Source: Brevibacillus brevis NBRC 100599 (GTDB lineage: Bacteria; Bacillota; Bacilli; Brevibacillales; Brevibacillaceae). Taken from it: a stretch of DNA of 64,000 nucleotides. Numbering within the stretch: position 1 is the first letter of the stretch; each line of letters opens with the position of its first letter. This document shows, one piece after another, positions 54,641-63,624 of the stretch. The DNA is taken from the NCBI RefSeq assembly GCF_000010165.1, contig NC_012491.1, positions 4,037,501-4,101,500 of the forward strand. The letters are read 5' to 3'. The position numbers were made by a program, and so were the translations under genes. The notes under the pieces were generated by a model that saw only the letters and a program-made list of their open reading frames with translations, searched no databases and was not told the origin of the DNA.

Positions 54641-56680
54641 CTATTTCACTTCAATGGTAAGCGTCAATGTTTCATTACGCTCATTTACATCGTTTTTCTT
54701 CGTGTACTTTCTTTTGGAGTTGATAACCGTGCAGGTCTTATTGCTGAGCGTATTCGTTACCTTGATCTTGTATTCCCCAGGCTTATCCGTATCGATATAC
54801 CTGTTCAAATTCAGTGATTCAAGTCCCTCGCTATCGTCGACATCACCTTTGCTGGGCTTGATGCTGGCGATCTCTTCTTCCCCGAAAAAGATCTCGATCC
54901 GATTTTCTGAGGAAATGGTACCATTACTGTGCTTCCGGTTGGCACCAATACCGATCTCGCCATGTTTCCATTCAAATTTTGGCATATAGTAGGACTTCTT
55001 TTCGCTCTTATCCCTGATCTTTTTGGATCCGACTAGCTCAGCATGAGTAGCGATCAGCCTTAGGTCTTCCATTTCGAGATCATCGCCTGCGTTCACGGTA
55101 ATCTTTTGTCCGTCCCGGTATTCCTTGCCGCTCTCGCTTCGAAGAAGAAGTGACGAACTTGGTGGACTCACACCTGTATCCCCTGGCTCACATGCCGGAT
55201 ACGACTTGATTGGAGGCGAATCTTCTATCACTTGAACATAGCCGCACCAGACTTGCGCCGGGTCTCTTTTACTATAGTAGTTGACTTTGTAGCGACCTGG
55301 CTTGTAGCCGGACAACAGCAATCCCGTGTGATCCCAATTCAATTTGCTCTCATCGGCAATGACGTTATCGATCGCCCATACACCTGGCCCCTCATCATCA
55401 TCTGCTTCACTTCCCTTTTCAATGTGCTCGGCAGCAGTGGTCAGCCAGATCACATGAACAGGATTCTGATACAGCTTGACTGTATTATCAGAGGAATACA
55501 GGTTCATCTTTTCTACCGTCGGTGTTGATTTTTCGTTTTGCTTCATCAACACATCCATCGTGACATTTCCACCAGCAGGGCCGCAGGCATTTGGTGCACC
55601 TGGTATTTGTATTTGAACCGTTGTCGCCGAAGTATCGCCCCACAAAGACGATTTCTCTTTTTGCCCCGAAACAGGCTCAAACGTGACAGCGATTGTGATT
55701 CCAGCCAGTCTCTCAGGAATGTCCACCTCAAAATGTTGCGCGTCTGTCAAGGTTTGTCCTGTCCCGTTCACCGACCATCTTCCTGGGATTGGCGAATACA
55801 ATGGAACTTTCCCTGGTGCTGCTGGAGCTGTTATTTTCTGATCTTGCGTCAGCTTTTGACCGCTTGCATCCGTTCCCATGTACAGCTCTGCAACGCCTAC
55901 TTGAATCGTTGTCATCCAAGGTGACATGGTTGTATCATCTGGAACAAAGAGGAGCTCATACTGCCCCGTCAACAACGTCCCCGTCGAAAATACTGTTTCT
56001 TGAACAGACCTCATCTCTGTACTCGTGGACTTATTTGTTAATTTCCACGTGCCCCGTACAGAACTGGTAAAGTCGTGTGAACCCATCATTCCAAAAATCG
56101 CCGTTTGCCCGCCACTTGGTACTGGTTCTCCCTCTGCCTTTTCCCCGTTAAATATGCTCGGGTAATTTATGGCCTCTACCAGAAATCGCACATGCACTGT
56201 GCTGCTCTTGCCTTTGGCATCTGTCACAACAAAGGTCAAGGTATGCGAGCCAGCAGACAGCTTTTGTGCTGGAATGGTAAACCGAGGTACTTGCCATTTG
56301 AAAGTAGTTTGTGACGAGGTATTTTCGGCTTGATACTCCGGTAACTCTACGCCATCCAATAAAACTTGCTTCCGATTGATGTTGGTGCCAGTTCCATAAG
56401 TAGTCTGTATCACGTCAATATCAAGTGGTGTCTCGGGAGGAAGAATAAACTCATCATTCTTCACCCAGTTCCAACCATTTGAATCCAGTCCTGCAACCTG
56501 ATAATCGTTAAAGATAACCATATCGTGAACAGGCTGCTGCCGGAGTGGCTTAGATACTTGGCTGTTTTTTTTCATGGATGCTGTTGCCCCGGCCCCCATG
56601 GCTGGCGGTACTGACACACCTGACAAAAGGGTGCCCGTTGCCAAACACACTAGAAGTGCTTTTACAACCCATTTTTTCAC
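54641..56680 (-). CDS. Large secreted protein of unknown function
   Basis: The 679-residue protein has a signal peptide (about 1-30, ending AMGAGA) and several beta-sandwich-like modules. An N-terminal region (50-175) ends in SAGSHTLTFVVTDAKGKSSTVHVRFLVE, an Ig/cadherin-like strand pattern. Middle modules (about 185-480) follow, and the C-terminal module (about 520-679) ends GEYKIKVTNTLSNKTC...TLTIEVK. No enzyme motif or sorting signal. GTG 56680 follows AGGAGG. It stands alone on its transcript. Codon use looks like its neighbours. Confidence 0.75.
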   Translation of the reverse strand: MKKWVVKALLVCLATGTLLSGVSVPPAMGAGATASMKKNSQVSKPLRQQPVHDMVIFNDYQVAGLDSNGWNWVKNDEFILPPETPLDIDVIQTTYGTGTNINRKQVLLDGVELPEYQAENTSSQTTFKWQVPRFTIPAQKLSAGSHTLTFVVTDAKGKSSTVHVRFLVEAINYPSIFNGEKAEGEPVPSGGQTAIFGMMGSHDFTSSVRGTWKLTNKSTSTEMRSVQETVFSTGTLLTGQYELLFVPDDTTMSPWMTTIQVGVAELYMGTDASGQKLTQDQKITAPAAPGKVPLYSPIPGRWSVNGTGQTLTDAQHFEVDIPERLAGITIAVTFEPVSGQKEKSSLWGDTSATTVQIQIPGAPNACGPAGGNVTMDVLMKQNEKSTPTVEKMNLYSSDNTVKLYQNPVHVIWLTTAAEHIEKGSEADDDEGPGVWAIDNVIADESKLNWDHTGLLLSGYKPGRYKVNYYSKRDPAQVWCGYVQVIEDSPPIKSYPACEPGDTGVSPPSSSLLLRSESGKEYRDGQKITVNAGDDLEMEDLRLIATHAELVGSKKIRDKSEKKSYYMPKFEWKHGEIGIGANRKHSNGTISSENRIEIFFGEEEIASIKPSKGDVDDSEGLESLNLNRYIDTDKPGEYKIKVTNTLSNKTCTVINSKRKYTKKNDVNERNETLTLTIEVK

Positions 56681-56871
56681 GAATTGTCCTCCTACTTTCT
56701 TCCTTACAATTTTCAACTGTGATCATTCGACAAAAACGGCGCAATATCCTTTACAAACATAGAGCTTTTTCGCGCGTTAGATATAGTTAAATACTATCCG
56801 GTTTATAATTTATATAGATTTGACTTATATCTCCCTAGTCGGTAAAAATGGATGAAAAGGAGGGGATTCAG

Positions 56872-57672
56872 ATGGTACAAGCCAATCAATGGAATGCCGG
56901 ACTGTACGACGCCAAAATGAATTTCGTTTCTGAATACGGCAAAGGGTTAGTGGACTGGCTACAGCCGGCTCCTGGAGAAAGCATTCTTGACTTAGGCTGT
57001 GGAACAGGCGACCTGTGTGCCGAACTATCGCTTGCAGGAGCATATGTAACAGGAATCGACTTTTCTGCAACCATGATTGAGGCTGCTCGCAAAAAATATC
57101 CGCCGTTTGCTTTTGAAGTAGCCGATGCGCATACGTATCGTACAGATGTCAGTTACAACGCTGTCTTTTCCAATGCCGCACTCCACTGGATGAAACGCCC
57201 TGCAGAAGTCGTTGAAACCGTTTGGTTGGCTCTTGCTCCCGGTGGACGCTTTGTTGCCGAATTTGGAGGGCACGGCAATTGCGGACAAATCACAAAAGCA
57301 TTACGGACTGCTTTAGCACGAAGAGGAATATCTGCTGATGAGCGCTCACCTTGGTATTTTCCAAGCATTGGAGAGTACACGACCCTTTTGGAGAAGCAAG
57401 GCTTCCATGTCGTATTTGCCTCCCATTTTGATCGTCCGACAGTCATGGCTGATGGGGACTTGGGGCTTTCGCATTGGCTGAATTCTTTTTGCAGTCCTTT
57501 TTTTGCTGGACTGTCCTCAGATGATATCCAGCAAGTATGTAGGGAAGTCACTGACATACTGCGTCCTGCTCTGTTTCAAGAGGGACACTGGGTGCTCGAT
57601 TACAAGCGTATTCGCGTCCTTGCCCATAAGAAATCAGAGAAGGATACTCTACAAGGAGGAGCTGTAAAATGA
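56872..57672 (+). CDS. Class I SAM-dependent methyltransferase
   Basis: The 266-residue protein has the SAM-binding motif ILDLGCGTGDLCAEL at about 37-51, acidic GIDFSATMIEAA, and VADAHTY and FSNAALHWM as motifs II and III. HWM/LHW and FVAEFGGHGN resemble trans-aconitate methyltransferase-like and ubiquinone/menaquinone-type enzymes; the substrate cannot be named. ATG 56872 has AGGAGGGG upstream. It overlaps the next gene by four bases, so the two work as a unit. Confidence 0.87.
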   Translation: MVQANQWNAGLYDAKMNFVSEYGKGLVDWLQPAPGESILDLGCGTGDLCAELSLAGAYVTGIDFSATMIEAARKKYPPFAFEVADAHTYRTDVSYNAVFSNAALHWMKRPAEVVETVWLALAPGGRFVAEFGGHGNCGQITKALRTALARRGISADERSPWYFPSIGEYTTLLEKQGFHVVFASHFDRPTVMADGDLGLSHWLNSFCSPFFAGLSSDDIQQVCREVTDILRPALFQEGHWVLDYKRIRVLAHKKSEKDTLQGGAVK

Positions 57673-58343
57673 CCAGGATTGCCTGTCTCCATGGACATTA
57701 TTCGAATATTTCCCTCTTATCAGATGCGTTCGCAGCCTTTGACGTAGATCTCCTTCATTTTGTTGATCCAGGTTTACTCCTGCAAAACGCGGGAATTCCT
57801 GTCCATACCACGGAACAAGCACAAGCCAAATTACGTGAGCAGCTAAACTGGATGCAGAGCTGCGCGGTCGATGCAATCGTGATCACTTGCACACAGTATG
57901 CCGCACTGGTAACACCAGAGGTTGAAGCAACTGCCACTGTCCCACTTTTCACAATCGATGGACCATTTTTTCATGAGCTTGCCCGTCATCCTGAGCCACA
58001 AGTTCTGCTGTTCTCCAATCCCGCTACTGTCCAACCTACGATGGAGCGTCTCGTGAAGCTCGCCCATTCCCACAACCTTCATCCAGAGGTACAAGTATCT
58101 CTCGTCGAAAATGCTTTTGCCCTGCTCATGGAAAACAAGCAAGAAGCGTACAGAGAAGCGATAAAAGACGCCTTGTATCAGCTCCGCCAAACGTTTCCAG
58201 ATCAACCAATTGCAGTGGCACAGCTCTCCATGGCACCTGTTGCTAATCAGTTTGCAAAGGAAAACGGCTGTAAGATTTCCCATCCATTACATAGTTTGAC
58301 GTCGAAAGTGTCTGCAACGTTACCATTACTTTTCAATCGTTGA
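57669..58343 (+). CDS. Aspartate/glutamate racemase superfamily protein
   Basis: The 224-residue two-domain protein has VITCTQYAALVTPE (Cys74) as the first catalytic segment. The second, normally a cysteine, reads VAQLSMAPVANQ (Leu186/Ser187). With one catalytic cysteine gone it may be a one-base enzyme of this fold (decarboxylase- or lyase-like, as in related families) rather than a racemase. The start overlaps the methyltransferase stop (ATGA), with AAGGAGGAG upstream. The joint role is unknown. Confidence 0.75.
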   Translation: MTRIACLHGHYSNISLLSDAFAAFDVDLLHFVDPGLLLQNAGIPVHTTEQAQAKLREQLNWMQSCAVDAIVITCTQYAALVTPEVEATATVPLFTIDGPFFHELARHPEPQVLLFSNPATVQPTMERLVKLAHSHNLHPEVQVSLVENAFALLMENKQEAYREAIKDALYQLRQTFPDQPIAVAQLSMAPVANQFAKENGCKISHPLHSLTSKVSATLPLLFNR

Positions 58344-58359
58344 AAATCGTATGCGTGTA

Positions 58360-58409
58360 AAAAACAGCCCCGTTTCCTAAGGTTTTTGGCCAGTGGCAAC
58401 GGGGCTGTC
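58360..58409. terminator. Bidirectional terminator
   Basis: AACAGCCCCGTT...AACGGGGCTGT between converging genes; the loop is long (about 24 nt), perhaps with an inner stem. Confidence 0.75.
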
Positions 58410-58433
58410 GCTATAAACGAATTCAATTGGCTT

Positions 58434-59951
58434 TTACATGCCTTCGGCGTTGGTCACCAGAACCTCTTCTCCCTCTTTCAAGCCGCCTTTGATTTCAATA
58501 AAATCATAACCTTCAATCCCGATTTGTACGTCTTTCGGCATCGGGTCTCCAGTGCTCGGATCTTTCACCATTACGGTACCCTGACCTGGCCCCAGAATCT
58601 CAACCGCATTGCTTGGCAAGCGCAGGACATTCTGTGCTTGAGCGACGATAATATCGTTATCTCCCGTCATCCCATGCTTAAATTCAGCCTTGTCTAGTAG
58701 TTCCACTTTTACCGCGAAACGAACTTCCTTGTCTTCTTTTTTCCCTTCTTTCGGGAGCTCTACGACTTTACCTTTAAACGGCTCTGTACCAAATGCATAC
58801 ACGTAAACATCGACATTTTGTCCGATTTTAATCGCGGGAATATCAAGCTCTCCAACGGCTGCCATAAAGTAAACAGAAGTTGTGTCCATAATAATGGCCG
58901 CAGGCTCTGACCCTGGCGCTTCGCCTTCTTTTACACCTAGCTTGGTGATGACACCACTAATTGGCGCTGTTACTTGGTTCTTCGCAATTTCACGCTTTTT
59001 CTGCTCCATGTTCAATAAGGACCCTTTTAGCGCTAGTTCTTTTTCCATCAGCTCCATGCCGGACGCTTCCATATCCATCTTGAACAGTTGTTGCCCTACT
59101 TTGATTACATCGTCCTTTTTCACGTTGACCTTGCCGATTTTCCCGTAAGTACCAGCCAATATCTCCATTTCATCTGGCAGCTGGAATTCCTTCTGATTTC
59201 GGCTTACATATAAGAGTCCCTTATCATCCGTGAATTGTACCTCACCCTTGTCCCCAACATAAATGGCCCCAGGCTTCTTGACCAATACTTCGACATTGTG
59301 AATCCCGCCAGCACCTTCTACTTTTTCACCAATTCTATCCACTTCCGTGACAACACCATCCACAAAATACATGGAAGTCGGGATGAATACCTTCACTTTT
59401 GTACCTACATTGAATCGTTCAGACTCATAGGAGGTAAATTGCCCAATAATTTTCAAATAGTCGGTATTAGCAAGTTTGGCGACTACCGTTTCTGGTCTGA
59501 CATCTTGCCCTTCTTCCACTGAGACTTCGATGACTTTCCCTTCCTTGGTAGCCGTGATCTTATCTTTTTTCTGTTTAATTTCACTTAGTTCTTTTTTCGC
59601 TTTTAGAATTTCCAGCTCTAGCTTTTGAATTTCCAGCTGTGCATCAGAGCTGTCTATCGTGAACAAGACATCACCTTTTTTCACAGACTGACCTTCCTTG
59701 ACTAGCACACGTTGCACCTTGCCATTGAGCTCTGGCTTGACTTCCTCACGCGCCTTCGCTTCCACTGTACCTGCTGAGTTGATCGTCTTCTTGACCTCAC
59801 CACGTTCCACGAGCGCTGTCGGGAAGTTCGGTTTTTCTTCTGGCTTTTCTTCTGTAACCTCTTCGCCCTTGAAGTACGAATAGCCGTAATAGCTACCCCC
59901 TCCAAGAACGGCCACGACCGTGGCGATAATGATCCATTTTTTCTTGTTCAT
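58434..59951 (-). CDS. MacA-like periplasmic adaptor (membrane fusion protein) of an ABC exporter
   Basis: The 505-residue protein has an N-terminal membrane anchor (about 6-25), a biotinyl/lipoyl-like hairpin (VKPELNGKVQRVLVKEGQSVKKGDVLFTI and ITAPISGVITKLGVKEG), a helical part and beta-barrel domains. In Gram-positives such proteins stand outside the membrane and help MacB-type permeases export peptides or drugs. ATG 59951 has GGGGAA upstream. It is the third gene of an ATPase-permease-adaptor operon, which it follows by 24 bp. Confidence 0.88.
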   Translation of the reverse strand: MNKKKWIIIATVVAVLGGGSYYGYSYFKGEEVTEEKPEEKPNFPTALVERGEVKKTINSAGTVEAKAREEVKPELNGKVQRVLVKEGQSVKKGDVLFTIDSSDAQLEIQKLELEILKAKKELSEIKQKKDKITATKEGKVIEVSVEEGQDVRPETVVAKLANTDYLKIIGQFTSYESERFNVGTKVKVFIPTSMYFVDGVVTEVDRIGEKVEGAGGIHNVEVLVKKPGAIYVGDKGEVQFTDDKGLLYVSRNQKEFQLPDEMEILAGTYGKIGKVNVKKDDVIKVGQQLFKMDMEASGMELMEKELALKGSLLNMEQKKREIAKNQVTAPISGVITKLGVKEGEAPGSEPAAIIMDTTSVYFMAAVGELDIPAIKIGQNVDVYVYAFGTEPFKGKVVELPKEGKKEDKEVRFAVKVELLDKAEFKHGMTGDNDIIVAQAQNVLRLPSNAVEILGPGQGTVMVKDPSTGDPMPKDVQIGIEGYDFIEIKGGLKEGEEVLVTNAEGM

Positions 59952-59975
59952 CTTACGTTCCCCACATTTCATCAC

Positions 59976-61436
59976 TTATTCAGATCGAATCGCTTGCAGT
60001 GCACTTAAACGAGATGCGCGGATTGCCGGGAAGATTCCCGCCAACACCCCAATAACAAAGGAGAAGCCAATCGCAAAGAGTGCCAGCCAGCTTGGAATGA
60101 CCGCTAGCTTTGCCGGCTCAGCCTCAGGATCTCCTCCACCGCCATAGCCCATGTTCAGACTATCCAAGAGACCGCCAGACGCTCCGAAGTAGTTCACGAG
60201 CTCAACAGCTCCCCACGCCATGCCGAGACCAGCTAGTCCACCAATTAAGCCAATAAAGCCTGACTCCATTAAGAACAGCCAACGAATATTCAACACAGTG
60301 GCTCCGATTACTTTCATGATGCCAATCTCTTTGGTTCGCTCTAAAATCGACATGATCATTGTATTGACGATTCCAATGGTTGCGACAAGCAAGGAGATTG
60401 CTGCAATTCCTCCGAGGACCATCTGAATCACGAAGAAGAAGTTATTGATGGTTTCCAGCTCACGTGCAGGCGAATATACTTCAAAGCCATTTTCCTTCAA
60501 CGCTTTGACTACACTCTCGACTTTTTCACGAGATTCTACTTTGACTGTAATTCTGTCAAATTCAAAGGTATCCTTTTTGGCTTTATCGCGTGATCTGCGC
60601 GATGCTCCCTCTTCGACTTCGTCACCTCGACTGCGCGTGACCCACTCGTTCAGCTCTTTCACTACGTTAATCGGTACATAAACCGCGGCTGACGAGTTAC
60701 GTTCTTCTGACTTTTTTAATTGACCGACAACCTTCACACGCAGTTCTTTTTTCTCGTATTTCGGTTCATCGTCGATGCGATATTCGCGTGACAAGATGAG
60801 AGTCCCTGCTCTGTCTACGAGATTGAAGGTCAGTGCATCTCCGCCCCCTATATCAGGAGGTGGCATCTGGGACATTTCATGCCGTCCCGCTCCGGCTTTT
60901 CTTCGCCGTTCCTCGCGCTTTTCCTTTTCTATGTCACGCAATTCTCTGGATACATCGAAAGCAACCACTATTTCTTGTGGCGCCCCTGTCAGATAGCTTC
61001 CTTTTTCAATGTCATTTTTGCGATAGGCAGCCGACTCATTCACATCCACCCCAATTAGCTGTACGTAACCTTCTCGTCTACCTACCTTAAGCTTCGCTTG
61101 CTCTCGTAATTCTTTTATCGGCATAACTGCCTGAATACCAGGAATCTTTTTTAAATCCTGCACCGCTTGCATATTCAGCTTCTTGACCTTATCCTCTGGG
61201 ACATCAATCCACTCGCCATTTTCCTCGTACCAGCGCAATGCATCGACGTCCATTTCTGTCAAGTTTCCGAAGTTCTCCAAGCTTTTTACCGCACTTTCCT
61301 TAAGCCCTAAACTAAGCGCCATCATTGCGACGATTGCAGCCGTCCCGATCATGACACCAACCGACGTGAGGGCTGTCCGTAGCTTCATTCGCCACAGATT
61401 CCTCCAGACGATGCGAAAAGAATCCATTACCTTCAC
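59976..61436 (-). CDS. MacB-type ABC transporter permease
   Basis: The 486-residue permease has the FtsX/MacB plan: TM1 at about 18-42 (RTALTSVGVMIGTAAIVAMMALSLG), a large external core domain (45-330), and three C-terminal TMs (340-365, 385-415 and 450-475). The core contains a very charged stretch (EKEKREERRRKAGAGRHE) and a glycine-rich loop (GYGGGGDPE) before the last TM. GTG 61436 follows GAGGTGA. It pairs with the ATPase upstream. The substrate is unknown; self-protection peptides or antimicrobial compounds are typical. Confidence 0.9.
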   Translation of the reverse strand: MKVMDSFRIVWRNLWRMKLRTALTSVGVMIGTAAIVAMMALSLGLKESAVKSLENFGNLTEMDVDALRWYEENGEWIDVPEDKVKKLNMQAVQDLKKIPGIQAVMPIKELREQAKLKVGRREGYVQLIGVDVNESAAYRKNDIEKGSYLTGAPQEIVVAFDVSRELRDIEKEKREERRRKAGAGRHEMSQMPPPDIGGGDALTFNLVDRAGTLILSREYRIDDEPKYEKKELRVKVVGQLKKSEERNSSAAVYVPINVVKELNEWVTRSRGDEVEEGASRRSRDKAKKDTFEFDRITVKVESREKVESVVKALKENGFEVYSPARELETINNFFFVIQMVLGGIAAISLLVATIGIVNTMIMSILERTKEIGIMKVIGATVLNIRWLFLMESGFIGLIGGLAGLGMAWGAVELVNYFGASGGLLDSLNMGYGGGGDPEAEPAKLAVIPSWLALFAIGFSFVIGVLAGIFPAIRASRLSALQAIRSE

Positions 61437-61460
61437 TGTTTGTTCACCTCATACCCTCGC

Positions 61461-62162
61461 CTACGCTGGTCTTGTCCTTTTTTGTACAACCCGTCCGTCT
61501 TGGAGATAAATAACGCGGTCGGACTGTTCCGCGACTTCCTGCTCATGGGTAACGATGATGAACGTAGTCCCATTTTCCTTGTTCATTTCTCTCATTAAAA
61601 GGAGAATCTCTTGTTCTGTCTTCGAGTCCAGGTTCCCCGTCGGCTCATCCGCCAAGATGATGCCAGGCTGATTGACGAGCGCTCTTGCAATACTGACACG
61701 CTGCTGCTGTCCACCACTAAGCTCATTGGGTCTGTGGTCGATACGACCTTCCAACCCTACGCGGTGTAGGATTTCCGTTGCTTTCGCCCGACGTTTTTTC
61801 TTGCTTTCGCCTGCAAAAATCAAGGGAAGTTCTACGTTTTCCAACGCTGTCAGATTTGGGAGCAGATTGTATGACTGGAAGATGAAGCCCATGCTTTTCC
61901 GGCGAAACATGCATAGTTCGTTCTCGTTGTAGCTGGAAATCTCTGCTCCGCTAACCATGACACTCCCTTCCTCCGGCTTGGTCAAACCTGCAAGCAAATT
62001 CAAGAGCGTAGACTTCCCTGACCCCGACGAGCCGCACAGAGCTACAAATTCTCCCTGGTTGATATGAAGGTTGATATCATACAGCACGGGCACTTTGATT
62101 TTTCCCGTTCCGTAGCTGTGATTGACCCCTGTCACCGTCAGCTCTCCTGTTGAATTGACCAT
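61461..62162 (-). CDS. ABC transporter ATP-binding protein (MacB/LolD type)
   Basis: The 233-residue ATPase has Walker A GSSGSGKST, the Q-loop FQSYNLLPNLTALENVELPL, signature LSGGQQQRV and Walker B ILADEPTGNLDS, the last typical of the MacB/LolD subfamily. ATG 62162 has GAGGTG upstream and is preferred over the GTG that lies in that site. It is the first gene of the exporter operon. TTACAT direct repeats lie about 140 bp upstream. Confidence 0.93.
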   Translation of the reverse strand: MVNSTGELTVTGVNHSYGTGKIKVPVLYDINLHINQGEFVALCGSSGSGKSTLLNLLAGLTKPEEGSVMVSGAEISSYNENELCMFRRKSMGFIFQSYNLLPNLTALENVELPLIFAGESKKKRRAKATEILHRVGLEGRIDHRPNELSGGQQQRVSIARALVNQPGIILADEPTGNLDSKTEQEILLLMREMNKENGTTFIIVTHEQEVAEQSDRVIYLQDGRVVQKRTRPA

Positions 62163-62303
62163 CGTTTGTCGCACCTCATTCGTTCTCTAAAAATGGAAGC
62201 TTTCGTAAACATCACATACTAAAGACGTAACATTTCGCAAAACGTAACGCTTCTTTCGGAAACATTTTACGATTTACAGAATAACCATGTTTTCTTCAAA
62301 AAT

Positions 62304-62320
62304 ATGTAACAGCTATGTAA
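62304..62320 (-). promoter_or_regulatory. TTACAT direct repeat upstream of the exporter operon
   Basis: On the minus strand TTACAT occurs at 62304-62309 and 62315-62320, exactly 11 bp apart, like a response-regulator site (PhoP-type boxes have the same spacing). GTTACG motifs at two further places, near 62228 and 62245, lie nearer the gene. Confidence 0.4.
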
Positions 62321-62381
62321 CCTCTTGCAGCCTGTTACGTATTACAATGTAGATGTCAACAAACCATGGAGGTCGAAAAAG

Positions 62382-62555
62382 ATGACTATCTATCGCTTTT
62401 TATTTGAAACAGCAACACGCAGATGGGTTGAAATCATCAAGGCACCCAGTATGTTTGAGGCAGCAAAACAAGCCAAACAGCTTGCAACCAAGCGTTCCAA
62501 GTCCATGTCCACTACCATCAGCTTCTCTTTTCACCACGCTGCTTCTCAAGCATAA
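62382..62555 (+). CDS. Small hypothetical protein
   Basis: This is a 57-residue basic protein, MTIYRFLFETATRRWVEIIKAPSMFEAAKQAK..., with a Ser/His-rich end. ATG 62382 has TGGAGG upstream, and a strong terminator follows, so it is probably a real short gene. No family recognised. Confidence 0.6.
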   Translation: MTIYRFLFETATRRWVEIIKAPSMFEAAKQAKQLATKRSKSMSTTISFSFHHAASQA

Positions 62556-62569
62556 ATGCACACATACAT

Positions 62570-62601
62570 AAACCGCTTTCCCGTTATGGGAGGCGGTTTT
62601 T
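62570..62601 (+). terminator. Terminator of the 57-residue gene
   Basis: AAACCGC(CT)TTCCC pairs with GGGAGGCGGTTT, followed by TTATATTTT. Confidence 0.85.
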
Positions 62602-62725
62602 ATATTTTGGGGATATTATTGACAGCACCGATTTCTTCCTCTTTAATAGAGAGAGAGGCATTACAGCGCATGACAGTATAGATCCGCTTCGATTGTGCAG
62701 CGGTATACAAAGGGAGATAATCACA

Positions 62726-63553
62726 ATGACCATGAAGAAAGCACTCACCATTGCAGGTTCCGACACCAGCGGCGGAGCTGGTCAGCAAGCAGACCTCAAA
62801 ACGTTTCAGGAGCTTGGTGTTTTCGGGATGACCGCCCTCACCGTTATCGTAGCCCAAGATCCACATAATGAATGGTTTCACGAAGTGTTTCCGATCGATG
62901 TTGCGATCCTAGAAAAACAAATCGAAACCGTACTCGCAGGAATTGGCGTAGATGCTGTAAAAACAGGGATGCTCGGAACCACTGAATTGGTTGACCTCGC
63001 TACCCGTAAAATAAAACAATACGATTTGAAAAATGTTGTCGTTGACCCTGTGATGATCTGTAAGGGTGCAGATGAAGCTCTCCATCCAGAAATTGCAGTC
63101 AGCCTGCGCGAAGTCTTGCTCCCGCATGCAACAGTTGCGACTCCTAACCTGTTCGAGGCTGGTATTCTTAGCCAAATGGGCGCGCTGAAAAGTGTCGATG
63201 ACATGAAGGAAGCGGCGAAGCGCATCCACGACTTCGGCACCTCTTATGTTGTGGTAAAAGGTGGCAGCAAGCTTCAAAGCGGAAATGCCGTAGATGTTTT
63301 CTATGACGGGAAAACGATCGAGGTAATGGAATCAGAGCGCTTTGAGACGAGCTTTACTCATGGTGCCGGCTGCACGTTCTCAGCTGCAATCTGTGCTGAA
63401 TTGGCAAAAGGAAACTCTGTACACAACGCAGTAGCTGTTGCCAAAGAATTTATTACCGAAGCGATTCGTCACTCGTTTGCGCTCAATCAATATGTGGGAC
63501 CTACTAATCACGGCGCGTACCGCATGAAAAAGCACGGCGAAGCGATTTGCTAA
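62726..63553 (+). CDS. pdxK: Pyridoxine/pyridoxal/pyridoxamine kinase (ThiD-like)
   Basis: The 275-residue ribokinase-fold enzyme has GSDTSGGAGQQADLK at the N-terminus, VVDPVMICKGADEAL, and the anion-hole motif FTHGAGCTFSAAI. In Bacillales this ThiD-like branch (PdxK/ThiD2) phosphorylates B6 vitamers; true ThiD acts on hydroxymethylpyrimidine and the two are close. The lack of thiamine genes favours the vitamin B6 role. ATG 62726 has GGGAG upstream. Confidence 0.85.
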   Translation: MTMKKALTIAGSDTSGGAGQQADLKTFQELGVFGMTALTVIVAQDPHNEWFHEVFPIDVAILEKQIETVLAGIGVDAVKTGMLGTTELVDLATRKIKQYDLKNVVVDPVMICKGADEALHPEIAVSLREVLLPHATVATPNLFEAGILSQMGALKSVDDMKEAAKRIHDFGTSYVVVKGGSKLQSGNAVDVFYDGKTIEVMESERFETSFTHGAGCTFSAAICAELAKGNSVHNAVAVAKEFITEAIRHSFALNQYVGPTNHGAYRMKKHGEAIC

Positions 63554-63570
63554 TCACATCTTGGTAAACA

Positions 63571-63618
63571 AAAACTCCTGACCAGCTCCGAGTCTTTCTC
63601 GGCGGGCCAGGAGTTTTC
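63571..63618. terminator. Bidirectional terminator between pdxK and rarD
   Basis: AAAACTCCTG and CAGGAGTTTT form a 10-bp stem enclosing CC/GG pairs, between converging genes. Confidence 0.85.
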
Positions 63619-63624
63619 TTATGG

